This document shows, in pieces, positions 21,248-27,745 of a stretch of 44,311 nt of DNA. The notes beneath the pieces were generated by a model. That model had not been told where the DNA came from and did no database searches. It saw nothing but the letters and a program-made list of their open reading frames with translations. This stretch comes from a virus. Location: positions 1 through 44,311 of IMG/VR virus record IMGVR_UViG_3300032116_000407; one strand, written 5' to 3'. The translations under genes were made by a program, and so were the position numbers. Every line of letters starts with the position of its first letter. Position 1 is the first letter of the stretch.

Positions 21248-21569
21248 GTCGCCGTCCAAGACCGCCGCCGGGAACCTCCTGCGGTGGTCGAGATACCGGG
21301 CCAAGAAAGCGGGCATACCGTTCGACATCACGGTGGATGACATCCACGTTCCGAAGTGGTGTCCGGCTCTGGGCCTCAAGCTCGGGCCAAATCCACACGG
21401 GCCGTGGCCCCACAAGGCCAGCGCTTCGCTGGATCGCATCGACCCCAAGAAGGGGTACGTGAAGGGCAACGTCATCGTCCTTTCGCACCTCGCCAACAAC
21501 ATCAAGAGCACCGCCACGCCGGACCAATTGGAGGCCGTAGCGGCGTTCGTGCGTCAACTCAGGAAGTGA
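21213..21569 (+). CDS. HNH-like endonuclease-type protein
   Basis: A protein of about 118 aa overlapping the end of the primase; TTG 21213 is the most likely start but uncertain. Conserved-looking core: WCPALGLKL, then SLDRIDPKKGYVKGNVIVLSHLANNIKS. The pattern LDRIDP-x-GYVxGNV-x-N-x-K is typical of a phage family related to HNH/His-Me nucleases, with the final Asn as the HNH asparagine. It may be a recombination or homing-type nuclease; a single Cys makes a full zinc finger unlikely. Activity is inferred. Confidence 0.6.
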   Translation: MPKKSTTRPASKSPSKTAAGNLLRWSRYRAKKAGIPFDITVDDIHVPKWCPALGLKLGPNPHGPWPHKASASLDRIDPKKGYVKGNVIVLSHLANNIKSTATPDQLEAVAAFVRQLRK

Positions 21570-21570
21570 C

Positions 21571-21726
21571 ATGGGCCTCGGCCTGCTTGCTGTATCCATT
21601 CTGCTTTACGTCGGGGTGGCCGCTGACTACGCCCTGAAGGGCAACGTCGGTATGGCCGTCTCATTCGCGGGCTACGCCATCGGCAACGCTGGCATCGCCT
21701 ACGCCACACACAGAGGACTCGTATGA
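21571..21726 (+). CDS. Small two-span membrane protein
   Basis: A 51-aa protein starting 1 base after the HNH-like gene. Two hydrophobic helices (LGLLAVSILLYVGVA and VGMAVSFAGYAIGNAGIAY) are joined by a short ADYALKGN loop. It is ATGA-coupled to a lipoprotein gene, so the two are probably made together and may work together in the envelope. Function unknown. Confidence 0.55.
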   Translation: MGLGLLAVSILLYVGVAADYALKGNVGMAVSFAGYAIGNAGIAYATHRGLV

Positions 21727-21914
21727 AACGACTCATTGCTGCCGTACTGTTTGCCACCACGCTTCCCGCGTGTGTGAACCTCGGAGAAGTCCGCGAGACG
21801 CAGGACAACCTCAACGCCTGCGTAGGCGCCTACCAACAACTCGGCCAGATCGCGCAGGCGTTGATGCTGCAAGCACAGCAAGCCAAAGAGCCGGCCGAAT
21901 GCAAGGGGGTCTGA
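21723..21914 (+). CDS. Small lipoprotein
   Basis: A 63-aa protein with a lipoprotein signal: MKRLIAAVLFATTLPAC, the lipobox being LPAC with the modified Cys at position 17. The mature part is about 47 residues, helical and Gln/Ala-rich (QQLGQIAQALMLQAQQAK), with two further Cys. There is no Asp at +2, so outer-membrane sorting is expected. Small phage lipoproteins can be Rz1-type spanins or superinfection-exclusion factors. It is not nested in an Rz-like gene and not near the holin, so exclusion or envelope modification seems more likely; this is inference. Confidence 0.6.
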   Translation: MKRLIAAVLFATTLPACVNLGEVRETQDNLNACVGAYQQLGQIAQALMLQAQQAKEPAECKGV

Positions 21915-21915
21915 C

Positions 21916-22167
21916 ATGAAGCTGTTGAAGAAGAACGGGAAGTTCCGAAAAGGGGTGACTCAGCGTCTCACCTCCGACTCGATGGCAGAGGTTTCGCTGG
22001 CTCTCGAAGGAGACGAGGTTCGCCTATCCATCGGGTATGCGTCAGCGCGTCAAGTCGAGGAAGGCTTGGAGAGTTCGCAGGTGTTCACCGCGATTGACCT
22101 CCGCGAGTTTGCGCGTGAACTGCTTCGCGCTGCCGAAGCGCTAGACGACATCCGTTCGAAAGGTTGA
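21916..22167 (+). CDS. Unknown protein upstream of DNA polymerase
   Basis: An 83-aa alpha/beta protein 1 base after the lipoprotein gene. It has a basic start (KLLKKNGKFRKG), strands around EVSLALEGDEVRLSIGY and an acidic C-terminal helix (LREFARELLRAAEALDD). It ends 4 bases before the inferred CTG start of DNA polymerase, with the polymerase ribosome site inside its last codons. No family is recognised. Confidence 0.5.
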   Translation: MKLLKKNGKFRKGVTQRLTSDSMAEVSLALEGDEVRLSIGYASARQVEEGLESSQVFTAIDLREFARELLRAAEALDDIRSKG

Positions 22168-22171
22168 TCCG

Positions 22172-23977
22172 CTGCAAGCACTGGTCTATGACGTGGAGAC
22201 TGACGGTCTCCTCGATACGGTGTCGGTCATCTGGTGCTTGCTGATCGGAGACCCCGACACCGGGGAAGTCAAACGCTATTCCGACCACGGACTCGATGTC
22301 CGCAAGCCGGACGGCACTCTCGCTGAAGGTGTCCAGCGGTTACTCTCGGCCGACACCGTCGCGCACAACGGCATCGGCTACGACCGACAAGCCATCAAGA
22401 AGATCACCGGAGTGGAACTCTCCCTGGACCGCTCGTGGGACACGATGGTCATCGGCCGTCTGTTCAACCCGGAGCGGGGCGAACACAGTCTGGAGTCCTA
22501 CGGCCGCGAGTTCAAGATGCCGAAAGGCGAATACTCCGACTGGTCCCAGTGGACCCTTCCGATGGAGGACTACTGCGAGCAGGACGTTCGCATCACCATG
22601 CGCCTCTGGCGGCAACAGGCCGCGGAGATTCCGGCGTGGGGCCGTAGCGTCCGCCTTGAGCACAACGTTGCGGAGATCATCCGGCTCCAGATGGAGAACG
22701 GCTTCACGCTCGACGTGAAGAAGGCCCAGATGTTGGCCGCCGAGTTCCTCGAAGAGAAGACCAAGCTGGAGCGTGAGCTTCAAGTTCTGCTCCCGCCGCG
22801 CTACGTCGCCACGGAAGTCTTCATCCCGAAGAAGGACAACGCCAAGTCCGGCTACCTGAAGGGCACGCCGCTCACAAAGGTGGAGCTTCAGGAGTTCAAC
22901 CCTGGCTCGCCCAAGCAGCGCGGCATGCGTCTGAAGCAGAAGTACAAGTGGAGGCCCCGCAAGTTCACGGACGGCGGCGACCCTGCCACGGACGAAGACG
23001 TGCTCAAGGAACTGCCGTACCCTGAGGCCGCGCTGCTCGCCAAGTGGATGCGAGCCGACAAGCAGTGGAAGCAGGTAGCGTCCAAGCCCAAGGCCGATGG
23101 AAGCGGGGGAGGGTGGCTACACCACGTCCGCGCAGACGGCCGGGTCCACGGCTACGTCAACAGCAACGGCGCCGTCACGGGCCGCATGACGCACAGCAAG
23201 CCCAACACCGCGAACATCGACAAGAAGGACGTTCGGATGCGCGAGGTGTGGATACCCGCCGCCGGAAAGAAGCTCGTCGGGTGTGACGCTGAAGGTCTGG
23301 AGCTACGCATGCTCGCCCACTACCTGACTCCCTACGACGGAGGAGCTTACACACGCGCTCTGCTCGAAGGGAAGAAGGAAGACGAGACCGATGTCCACTC
23401 CATGACACGCAAGATCGTCGGGCTCCACAAGCGGGACAACGCCAAGCGTGTCATCTACGCCATGATCTACGGCGCAGGCGACCCAAAGATCGGCGCGATC
23501 ATCGCTGAAGACGCCATCGAAGGTGGCACCGCTCCGCCGAAGAACAAGGCCGCCGCTGGCAAGGCCGCGCGTGAGGCGCTCGAAGCTGGCATCGTCGGTC
23601 TGGCGCAGATCAAGACGCAGATCAGCAAGCGGGTCAAACGGCCTGGCTACCTGGTCGGGCTCGACGGCCGGCGCCTCCACATCCGCTCGGAACACTCCGC
23701 ACTCAACACGCTGCTTCAAGGCGCAGGCGCCATTGTAATGAAGGAGGCCCTCGTCTTGCACTTTCGCCGTGCCGGGGAACTGTGGAAGTGGGGGATCGAT
23801 TTTGGTTACTGCGCCAACGTCCATGACGAGGTCCAGTCAGAGGTCGATCCGGCCATCGCAGGGCCATATGGAATGCTATTCGCTGACGCAATCCGTGACG
23901 CCGGCATCTCGCTCGGCGTGCGCTGTCCACTGGCCGGGTCCTACGACATCGGCAACAACTGGGGTGAAACCCACTGA
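22172..23977 (+). CDS. DNA polymerase (family A, T7 gp5-like), probable CTG start
   Basis: A 601-aa replicative polymerase with 3'-5' exonuclease. The polymerase motifs are CDAEGLELRML (A), KRVIYAMIYGAG (B) and NVHDEV (C). The exonuclease motif I is VYDVETDG (Asp-x-Glu, as in T7 SDIEAN). The first ATG/GTG/TTG in frame is GTG 22193, which would delete the catalytic Asp. CTG 22172 has AAGG 8 bases upstream and keeps the motif, so it is preferred. An in-frame TAG at 22142 limits further extension. It is shorter than T7 gp5 (704 aa), mainly in the exonuclease and thumb-insert parts, so a thioredoxin-binding loop may be reduced. Confidence 0.93.
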   Translation: MQALVYDVETDGLLDTVSVIWCLLIGDPDTGEVKRYSDHGLDVRKPDGTLAEGVQRLLSADTVAHNGIGYDRQAIKKITGVELSLDRSWDTMVIGRLFNPERGEHSLESYGREFKMPKGEYSDWSQWTLPMEDYCEQDVRITMRLWRQQAAEIPAWGRSVRLEHNVAEIIRLQMENGFTLDVKKAQMLAAEFLEEKTKLERELQVLLPPRYVATEVFIPKKDNAKSGYLKGTPLTKVELQEFNPGSPKQRGMRLKQKYKWRPRKFTDGGDPATDEDVLKELPYPEAALLAKWMRADKQWKQVASKPKADGSGGGWLHHVRADGRVHGYVNSNGAVTGRMTHSKPNTANIDKKDVRMREVWIPAAGKKLVGCDAEGLELRMLAHYLTPYDGGAYTRALLEGKKEDETDVHSMTRKIVGLHKRDNAKRVIYAMIYGAGDPKIGAIIAEDAIEGGTAPPKNKAAAGKAAREALEAGIVGLAQIKTQISKRVKRPGYLVGLDGRRLHIRSEHSALNTLLQGAGAIVMKEALVLHFRRAGELWKWGIDFGYCANVHDEVQSEVDPAIAGPYGMLFADAIRDAGISLGVRCPLAGSYDIGNNWGETH

Positions 23978-23984
23978 GGAAACC

Positions 23985-24314
23985 ATGAAGATCAATCTCT
24001 TCCGTCCACGCTCCGTGGACAGCATCATCGACGTGTTCGCGCGGATGGAGGCCGACCTCGAAAAGGCCCGCGCCTTCCACGACTCGCAGACCGAAGTGGT
24101 GCGCGAAAAGGCGGACGACACGCTTCGCCTCTACGACGCCTTCGTCAATCGCTTCTACGACTTTCTGGTCAAGGTCCAGGAGTGGGCCGACCGCCGAGTC
24201 TCGGCCCGCGTGGAAGCGCTGGACCAGATGTCCAACGAGCACTTCCAAGAGGCCATCCGTGCGAACGACACGAAGGGCCGCATTCAGGCCCTCCTCGGAA
24301 AGCGCGATGACTGA
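23985..24314 (+). CDS. Helical protein, unknown
   Basis: A 109-aa, almost entirely helical protein with GAGGA upstream. Charged helices around EADLEKARAFHDSQTEVVRE and FYDFLVKVQEWADRRVSARV suggest a coiled coil. The next gene starts inside its last codons. No family is recognised; its place between polymerase and exonuclease suggests an accessory replication role, without proof. Confidence 0.5.
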   Translation: MKINLFRPRSVDSIIDVFARMEADLEKARAFHDSQTEVVREKADDTLRLYDAFVNRFYDFLVKVQEWADRRVSARVEALDQMSNEHFQEAIRANDTKGRIQALLGKRDD

Positions 24315-24432
24315 CAAGGAGTACATCGCGGCGATCAAGCGTGAAGATCGCAAGGCGTTCATCGGCCTCACGTTGACGTGGGTCGGGCTCGGCCTTCTCG
24401 TCATCTCAGCGAGCGCCTTCTTTGCCCGCTAA
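24307..24432 (+). CDS. Single-span membrane protein
   Basis: A 41-aa protein overlapping the previous gene by 8 bases. Charged N-terminus (DKEYIAAIKREDRKAF) and one hydrophobic span (LTLTWVGLGLLVISASAFF). Its end overlaps the exonuclease start by 11 bases. Similar single-span micro-proteins recur along this genome. Confidence 0.45.
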   Translation: MTDKEYIAAIKREDRKAFIGLTLTWVGLGLLVISASAFFAR

Positions 24433-25228
24433 GACCCGACGCGCTCTGATAGACGGCGATGAGTTGGCCTTCAAGGCCGCCGTCATCAAGCCCGAAGCGG
24501 AGATCGACTGGGGCGGCGGACTGACCTCCGAGAAGGAAGACAGCGCGGAGGCCCACACGCGGGTCGCCGTGTCAATGCTCAGGACGTGGACCGAGAAAGT
24601 GGCGGCCGACGAGATAACCCTGTGCTTCTCACCGGACGACCGCTCTAAGTTGTTCCGCAGGGACATCTTCGTGGAGTACAAGAACGGGCGCACCGACAAG
24701 CCGCCGTTCTTCTGGGACGTGGTGCGCTTCCTGAAGGCCCGCTATGAGTCGGTCCAGATCGACGGCTTCGAGGCTGACGATGTCATGGGCGTGCACTCGG
24801 CCGAGACGGAAGACGAGAAGCGCATCGTCGTGTCCTCCGACAAGGACCTCCGAACCGTCCCCTGCACTCTGTACGACCCGTACCACGACAAGATTACGAC
24901 CATCCGCCGCGTGGAAGCTGACCGCTTCTGGATGTACCAGACCCTAGCGGGCGACCCTACGGACGGCTTCTCGGGCTGCCCTGGTGTCGGCAAAGTGGGC
25001 GCCGAAGCGGTGCTCAAGGGCCACACCCTCATTGGCCCCATGTGGGCCGCGGTCGTCCAGAAGTACCTCGACAAGAAGTCCACCAAGGCGGAAGCCTTCA
25101 AGCAGGCGACGCTCGCCCGCATCCTCCGCCCATCCGACTGGGACCCCACAACGCGCACCATTGAGTGGCGCCTTGGGGACCTGACTCGCCGTATCCAACT
25201 CAAGGGAGAGACCCCTGACGCAGCTTGA
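24422..25228 (+). CDS. 5'-3' exonuclease (T7 gp6-like)
   Basis: A 268-aa FEN/PIN-type exonuclease, start TTG. Metal-binding acidic motifs appear in order: LIDGDELAF near residue 9, GFEADDVMG near 118, VVSSDKDLRT near 137 and GDPTDGFSGCPGVGKVGA near 178 (a helix-hairpin-helix DNA-binding site). T7 gp6 (300 aa) removes RNA primers and degrades host DNA to nucleotides for reuse. It follows DNA polymerase by two small genes. Its end overlaps the inferred CTG start of the next gene. Confidence 0.9.
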   Translation: MPAKTRRALIDGDELAFKAAVIKPEAEIDWGGGLTSEKEDSAEAHTRVAVSMLRTWTEKVAADEITLCFSPDDRSKLFRRDIFVEYKNGRTDKPPFFWDVVRFLKARYESVQIDGFEADDVMGVHSAETEDEKRIVVSSDKDLRTVPCTLYDPYHDKITTIRRVEADRFWMYQTLAGDPTDGFSGCPGVGKVGAEAVLKGHTLIGPMWAAVVQKYLDKKSTKAEAFKQATLARILRPSDWDPTTRTIEWRLGDLTRRIQLKGETPDAA

Positions 25229-25841
25229 ACTGTTCGAGGCGCCAGACGCCGCGGACTACCGCTCGACCATCGTTACCGCCCTCGGGCGGGAGATCAACTT
25301 CCTCGACCCGGACCCCCGCGAGATCACCATGAGTGACATCGCTACGGGCCTCTCTCGGGAGAATCGCTTCGCCGGCCAAACGACCCGCGACCGCGAGGGA
25401 TACAAGGTCGCCATGCACTCCCTCCTCGTGGCCGCCCTCGTGCGCCAAGAGTTCGGTCGCCCCGATCTGGTGGGCCAGGCGCTCCTGCATGACGCCACTG
25501 AAGCCTACATGAAGGACATCCCTTCGCCCCTCAAACGGCTCATCCCGAAGTACAAGGAGATCGAGTCCGTTCTGCTCGGGACGATCCTCCGCAAGTTCGG
25601 CCAGGCGGACGACCTCAACCCCGTGGTGCACGAGGCCGACTGGATGGCGTACTGCATCGAGCGCGAGGTTCTCATGCCCTACCACTCGACGGAGGTGGAC
25701 ACCCGTTCCCGCCGTGAGACGACGCTCCCGGAGAACCGGGCGTACTGGTTCGGGATGGTCTCCACGGCCGGCGAAGTGAAGGCCCGCGAGTCGTACTTGA
25801 CGGCGGTCTCTGGGTGGAACGCAGGGTGGCTGTCGAAATGA
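25215..25841 (+). CDS. HD-domain phosphohydrolase (YfbR/DatZ-like), probable CTG start
   Basis: A 208-aa HD-superfamily enzyme. The N-terminal segment INFLDPDPREITMSDIATGL and RFAGQT are typical of phage HD nucleotidases; metal ligands are His in AMHSLLVA, His-Asp in LLHDATEAYMKDIP and Asp in HEADWMAY. The first ATG (25329) would delete the conserved LDPDP segment, so CTG 25215 with GGGAG six bases upstream is preferred. Related enzymes dephosphorylate dNMPs (YfbR) or dATP (DatZ of Z-genome phages). With the next gene it forms a nucleotide-pool pair. No PurZ-like gene is present. Confidence 0.8.
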   Translation: MTQLELFEAPDAADYRSTIVTALGREINFLDPDPREITMSDIATGLSRENRFAGQTTRDREGYKVAMHSLLVAALVRQEFGRPDLVGQALLHDATEAYMKDIPSPLKRLIPKYKEIESVLLGTILRKFGQADDLNPVVHEADWMAYCIEREVLMPYHSTEVDTRSRRETTLPENRAYWFGMVSTAGEVKARESYLTAVSGWNAGWLSK

Positions 25842-26563
25842 GTCTCGCGGACGGAACAGCAGTCGAGCGGGACCCGTCTTGGTCCACCAAACCGACCAAC
25901 CCAAAGGACCTCCTTGGGGTCCGCAAGGCGCCCATGTCCGCGGTCCCCGCCAACGTGCTCGCTGAGTTGGGCGTAGCGATGCTCGAAGGCGCCGCGAAGT
26001 ACGGCCGCCACAACTACCGCGCGGTCGGCGTCCGGGCCTCGGTCTACTACGACGCTGCGCTCCGCCACCTGTTCGCGTGGTGGGAGGGCGAGGACATCGA
26101 CCCGGACAGCGGGGTGAGCCACATCACCAAGATGCTGTCCACGCTCGTGGTGCTGCGCGACGCCATGCTCAACGGCAAGCTGGAGGACGACCGTCCGCCG
26201 GTCCCTGCGGCGTTCTATCCGGAACTCAACGCCCGCGCTGCGGCAATCCTGGACGTGCCGCGTGAGGCCCCGCACCACTACACCGAAAGGAACATCCATG
26301 AAAACACCCGTGCTGGTGACAGCGGCGGCGATCCTCGCGGCCCTTGGCTTGGTATGGTGGATGGCTCCGCAGTCGAACTCACCGTCCCGCTCGCCGTCTG
26401 TGCAGGAGGCTACGTCGGCTGTACCGTCTGTTCCAAAGGTGGAGATCACCCCGCCGAAGGTGAAGGTCTACGCCAAGCCCGCCGCGAAGAAGTTGGGGGT
26501 CGAGCAAGCTCTCCAGCCTTCGGAATCGGTGCTGTCCGCTTCGAGGATTCAAGCGGACGATGA
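25838..26563 (+). CDS. dATP/dGTP diphosphohydrolase-type protein
   Basis: ATG 25838 overlaps the preceding stop (ATGA). Residues about 12-120 match the phage dATP/dGTP diphosphohydrolase N-domain (DUF5664): NPKDLLGVRKAPMSAVP, LEGAAKYGRHNYR, YYDAALRHLFAWWEGEDIDP and SGVSHITKMLSTLVVLRDA. The Glu/His/Asp pattern is that of all-alpha NTP pyrophosphatases acting on purine dNTPs. After about residue 155 the frame stays open for 88 more codons, but these overlap the membrane-protein gene at 26298 and read like non-coding translation. The natural end may be nearer 26300 if a stop has been lost, so the C-terminus is doubtful. Confidence 0.8.
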   Translation: MSLADGTAVERDPSWSTKPTNPKDLLGVRKAPMSAVPANVLAELGVAMLEGAAKYGRHNYRAVGVRASVYYDAALRHLFAWWEGEDIDPDSGVSHITKMLSTLVVLRDAMLNGKLEDDRPPVPAAFYPELNARAAAILDVPREAPHHYTERNIHENTRAGDSGGDPRGPWLGMVDGSAVELTVPLAVCAGGYVGCTVCSKGGDHPAEGEGLRQARREEVGGRASSPAFGIGAVRFEDSSGR

Positions 26564-26843
26564 CCGACCCAAGACCGTCATCACCCTCATCGACGAGTCC
26601 ACCGGAGAGTCCCGCACCCTCGTCAAAACCGAACCCGCCCCCTGGCTCGCCCCAGACACCCGCGGCGGAATCCGGCTCGACTACGGCTTCGCTTTCCAGA
26701 ATACGCTCACTCCCCGCCCTGTCACGCGCCTGACCGTGAGGCAGGACTTCGTGCGGGTGAAGGACTTCCATGCGGGGGTCGTAGGGAGCATCGATACGGC
26801 CGGCAACAAGTTCGTCGGGGTGGGTGTTGAGTACCGGTGGTGA
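26298..26843 (+). CDS. Membrane-anchored periplasmic protein, unknown
   Basis: A 181-aa protein with GGAAC upstream of ATG. The N-terminus is a signal anchor (VLVTAAAILAALGLVWWMA), followed by a Ser/Pro/Val linker (VPKVEITPPKVKVYAKP) and a beta-rich C-terminal domain of about 70 residues ending FVGVGVEYRW, reminiscent of outer-membrane-like strands. It could span part of the periplasm. It overlaps the previous gene by 266 bases in another frame. A spanin-like or envelope role is possible but unproven. Confidence 0.6.
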   Translation: MKTPVLVTAAAILAALGLVWWMAPQSNSPSRSPSVQEATSAVPSVPKVEITPPKVKVYAKPAAKKLGVEQALQPSESVLSASRIQADDDRPKTVITLIDESTGESRTLVKTEPAPWLAPDTRGGIRLDYGFAFQNTLTPRPVTRLTVRQDFVRVKDFHAGVVGSIDTAGNKFVGVGVEYRW

Positions 26844-26885
26844 GCAACTTGAAGGGCCTGGTAAAAGATCAACCAAATCAATAGG

Positions 26886-26910
26886 TTAGGAAAATGTTCC
26901 CCTATAACAA
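26886..26910 (+). promoter_or_regulatory. Candidate phage RNA polymerase promoter 3
   Basis: Identical to the 9772 element at 24 of 25 positions (core GAAAATGTTCCCCTATAA). It lies directly ahead of the morphogenesis genes. The ATG inside it (26894) coincides with the apparent start of the next gene, so either the gene start overlaps the promoter or the real start is downstream. Confidence 0.55.
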
Positions 26911-27220
26911 CGCGCCCAGTGTCCAGGAGTTCCCCGGCACGACCGGGGCCTTCCTGAAGACCCTCCAAGAGATGACCTCTCGGATGGACCTTTCGCGCAC
27001 CCTACGCACCCAACTCGACAACCCCACGACACCCCACGACATCCTCGTGGCGCTTCACAGGGTTGACGCCGTCAAGGAGTTCGTAGATGACCTCGTCCAC
27101 GAATACGAGCAGCAGCAGGCCGACATCCGGTCTCTCAGTTCGGAAAATCCCGGCGGCCGATTTGGCGAAAGCGCTGATGGAATGGAGCTATCCGTTCGAG
27201 TGGTCAGCGGAGATTCTTGA
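26894..27220 (+). CDS. Unknown protein at the head of the morphogenesis block
   Basis: A 108-aa protein if ATG 26894 is used; ATG 26972 (TSRMDLSRTL) would avoid overlap with the promoter-like element. The well-behaved part is helical: FLKTLQEMTSRMDLSRTLRT and HDILVALHRVDAVKEFVDDL. The last 30 residues overlap the next reading frame and look irregular. It occupies the place of T7 gene 6.7/7-type small virion or assembly genes, but no similarity is visible. Confidence 0.5.
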   Translation: MFPYNNAPSVQEFPGTTGAFLKTLQEMTSRMDLSRTLRTQLDNPTTPHDILVALHRVDAVKEFVDDLVHEYEQQQADIRSLSSENPGGRFGESADGMELSVRVVSGDS

Positions 27221-27512
27221 CCGCTGCGTCATCTGGGAGGTGGGGCGTGAGGGCCGGCCTTACGCCGCCTTCTGGGCGCACTACGCCGGCTCTGCGCTGG
27301 CCGCTGAGTTCCACATAGCGTCGGACCCTTCGGCCCCGCGCACTGTCGCGCGCACCGTTGTCCGAAGTCTGTACACCTTTTTCCGACACCTCGCTGATTG
27401 CGGGGTGAGAGCCGTGTTCGCCCGTCCCACGACGGCCGGCCACGCCGATCAACTCCGCCGCCTCGGGTTCACCCACGCCGGCCCTTTCATGTACATGGAG
27501 ATCGCCTCTTGA
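27087..27512 (+). CDS. GNAT-like acetyltransferase fold protein
   Basis: Up to 141 aa; the start is uncertain (ATG 27087, TTG 27162 or ATG 27177), because the first 30 residues are Ser/Thr-rich and overlap the previous gene. The body follows a GNAT-like course: LSVRKIPAADLAKAL, WEVGREGRPYAAFWAHY, a helix TVARTVVRSLYTFFRHLAD, then VFARPTTAGHADQLRRLGF, where the terminal RRLGF corresponds to the common GNAT end. Small GNAT proteins occur at this place in several T7-like phages. The acetyl-CoA P-loop is not clear, so activity is uncertain. Confidence 0.5.
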   Translation: MTSSTNTSSSRPTSGLSVRKIPAADLAKALMEWSYPFEWSAEILDRCVIWEVGREGRPYAAFWAHYAGSALAAEFHIASDPSAPRTVARTVVRSLYTFFRHLADCGVRAVFARPTTAGHADQLRRLGFTHAGPFMYMEIAS

Positions 27513-27745
27513 GTTCTCTCGTCAGCAGCTTCTTCGGAGGCGGCGCGACTCCGGCCCCACAACCTGTGACGCCGGCCCCGGTCATCGACACAAAGTCCAC
27601 CCCTCCGGTGGACGCAAACGCGGCCGACTACGCCAAGCAGAAGTTGGAGCAACTGAAGGCCCGCCAAGGCCGTAGCGCTCTGAAGGTCGATCCCGACACC
27701 GGGACCCAGACCTCGGGCGCCTCCACCGGGCTCGCCATTCCCTAA
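27509..27745 (+). CDS. T7 gp7.3-like tail/virion assembly protein
   Basis: A 78-aa protein from TTG, overlapping the previous stop, with GGAG eight bases upstream. The start SSLVSSFFGGG, a Pro/Thr-rich middle (PAPQPVTPAPVIDTKSTPP) and the end with KARQGRSALKV and SGASTGLAIP fit the small proteins located just before the portal gene in T7-like phages (gp7.3 class, virion or tail-assembly proteins). Assignment is by position and style rather than strong similarity. TAATG joins it to the portal. Confidence 0.6.
   Translation: MSSLVSSFFGGGATPAPQPVTPAPVIDTKSTPPVDANAADYAKQKLEQLKARQGRSALKVDPDTGTQTSGASTGLAIP

Noticed and set aside
25215-26563. Complete Z-genome (2-aminoadenine) pathway
   Set aside because: No adenylosuccinate-synthetase-like PurZ was seen anywhere in the window.
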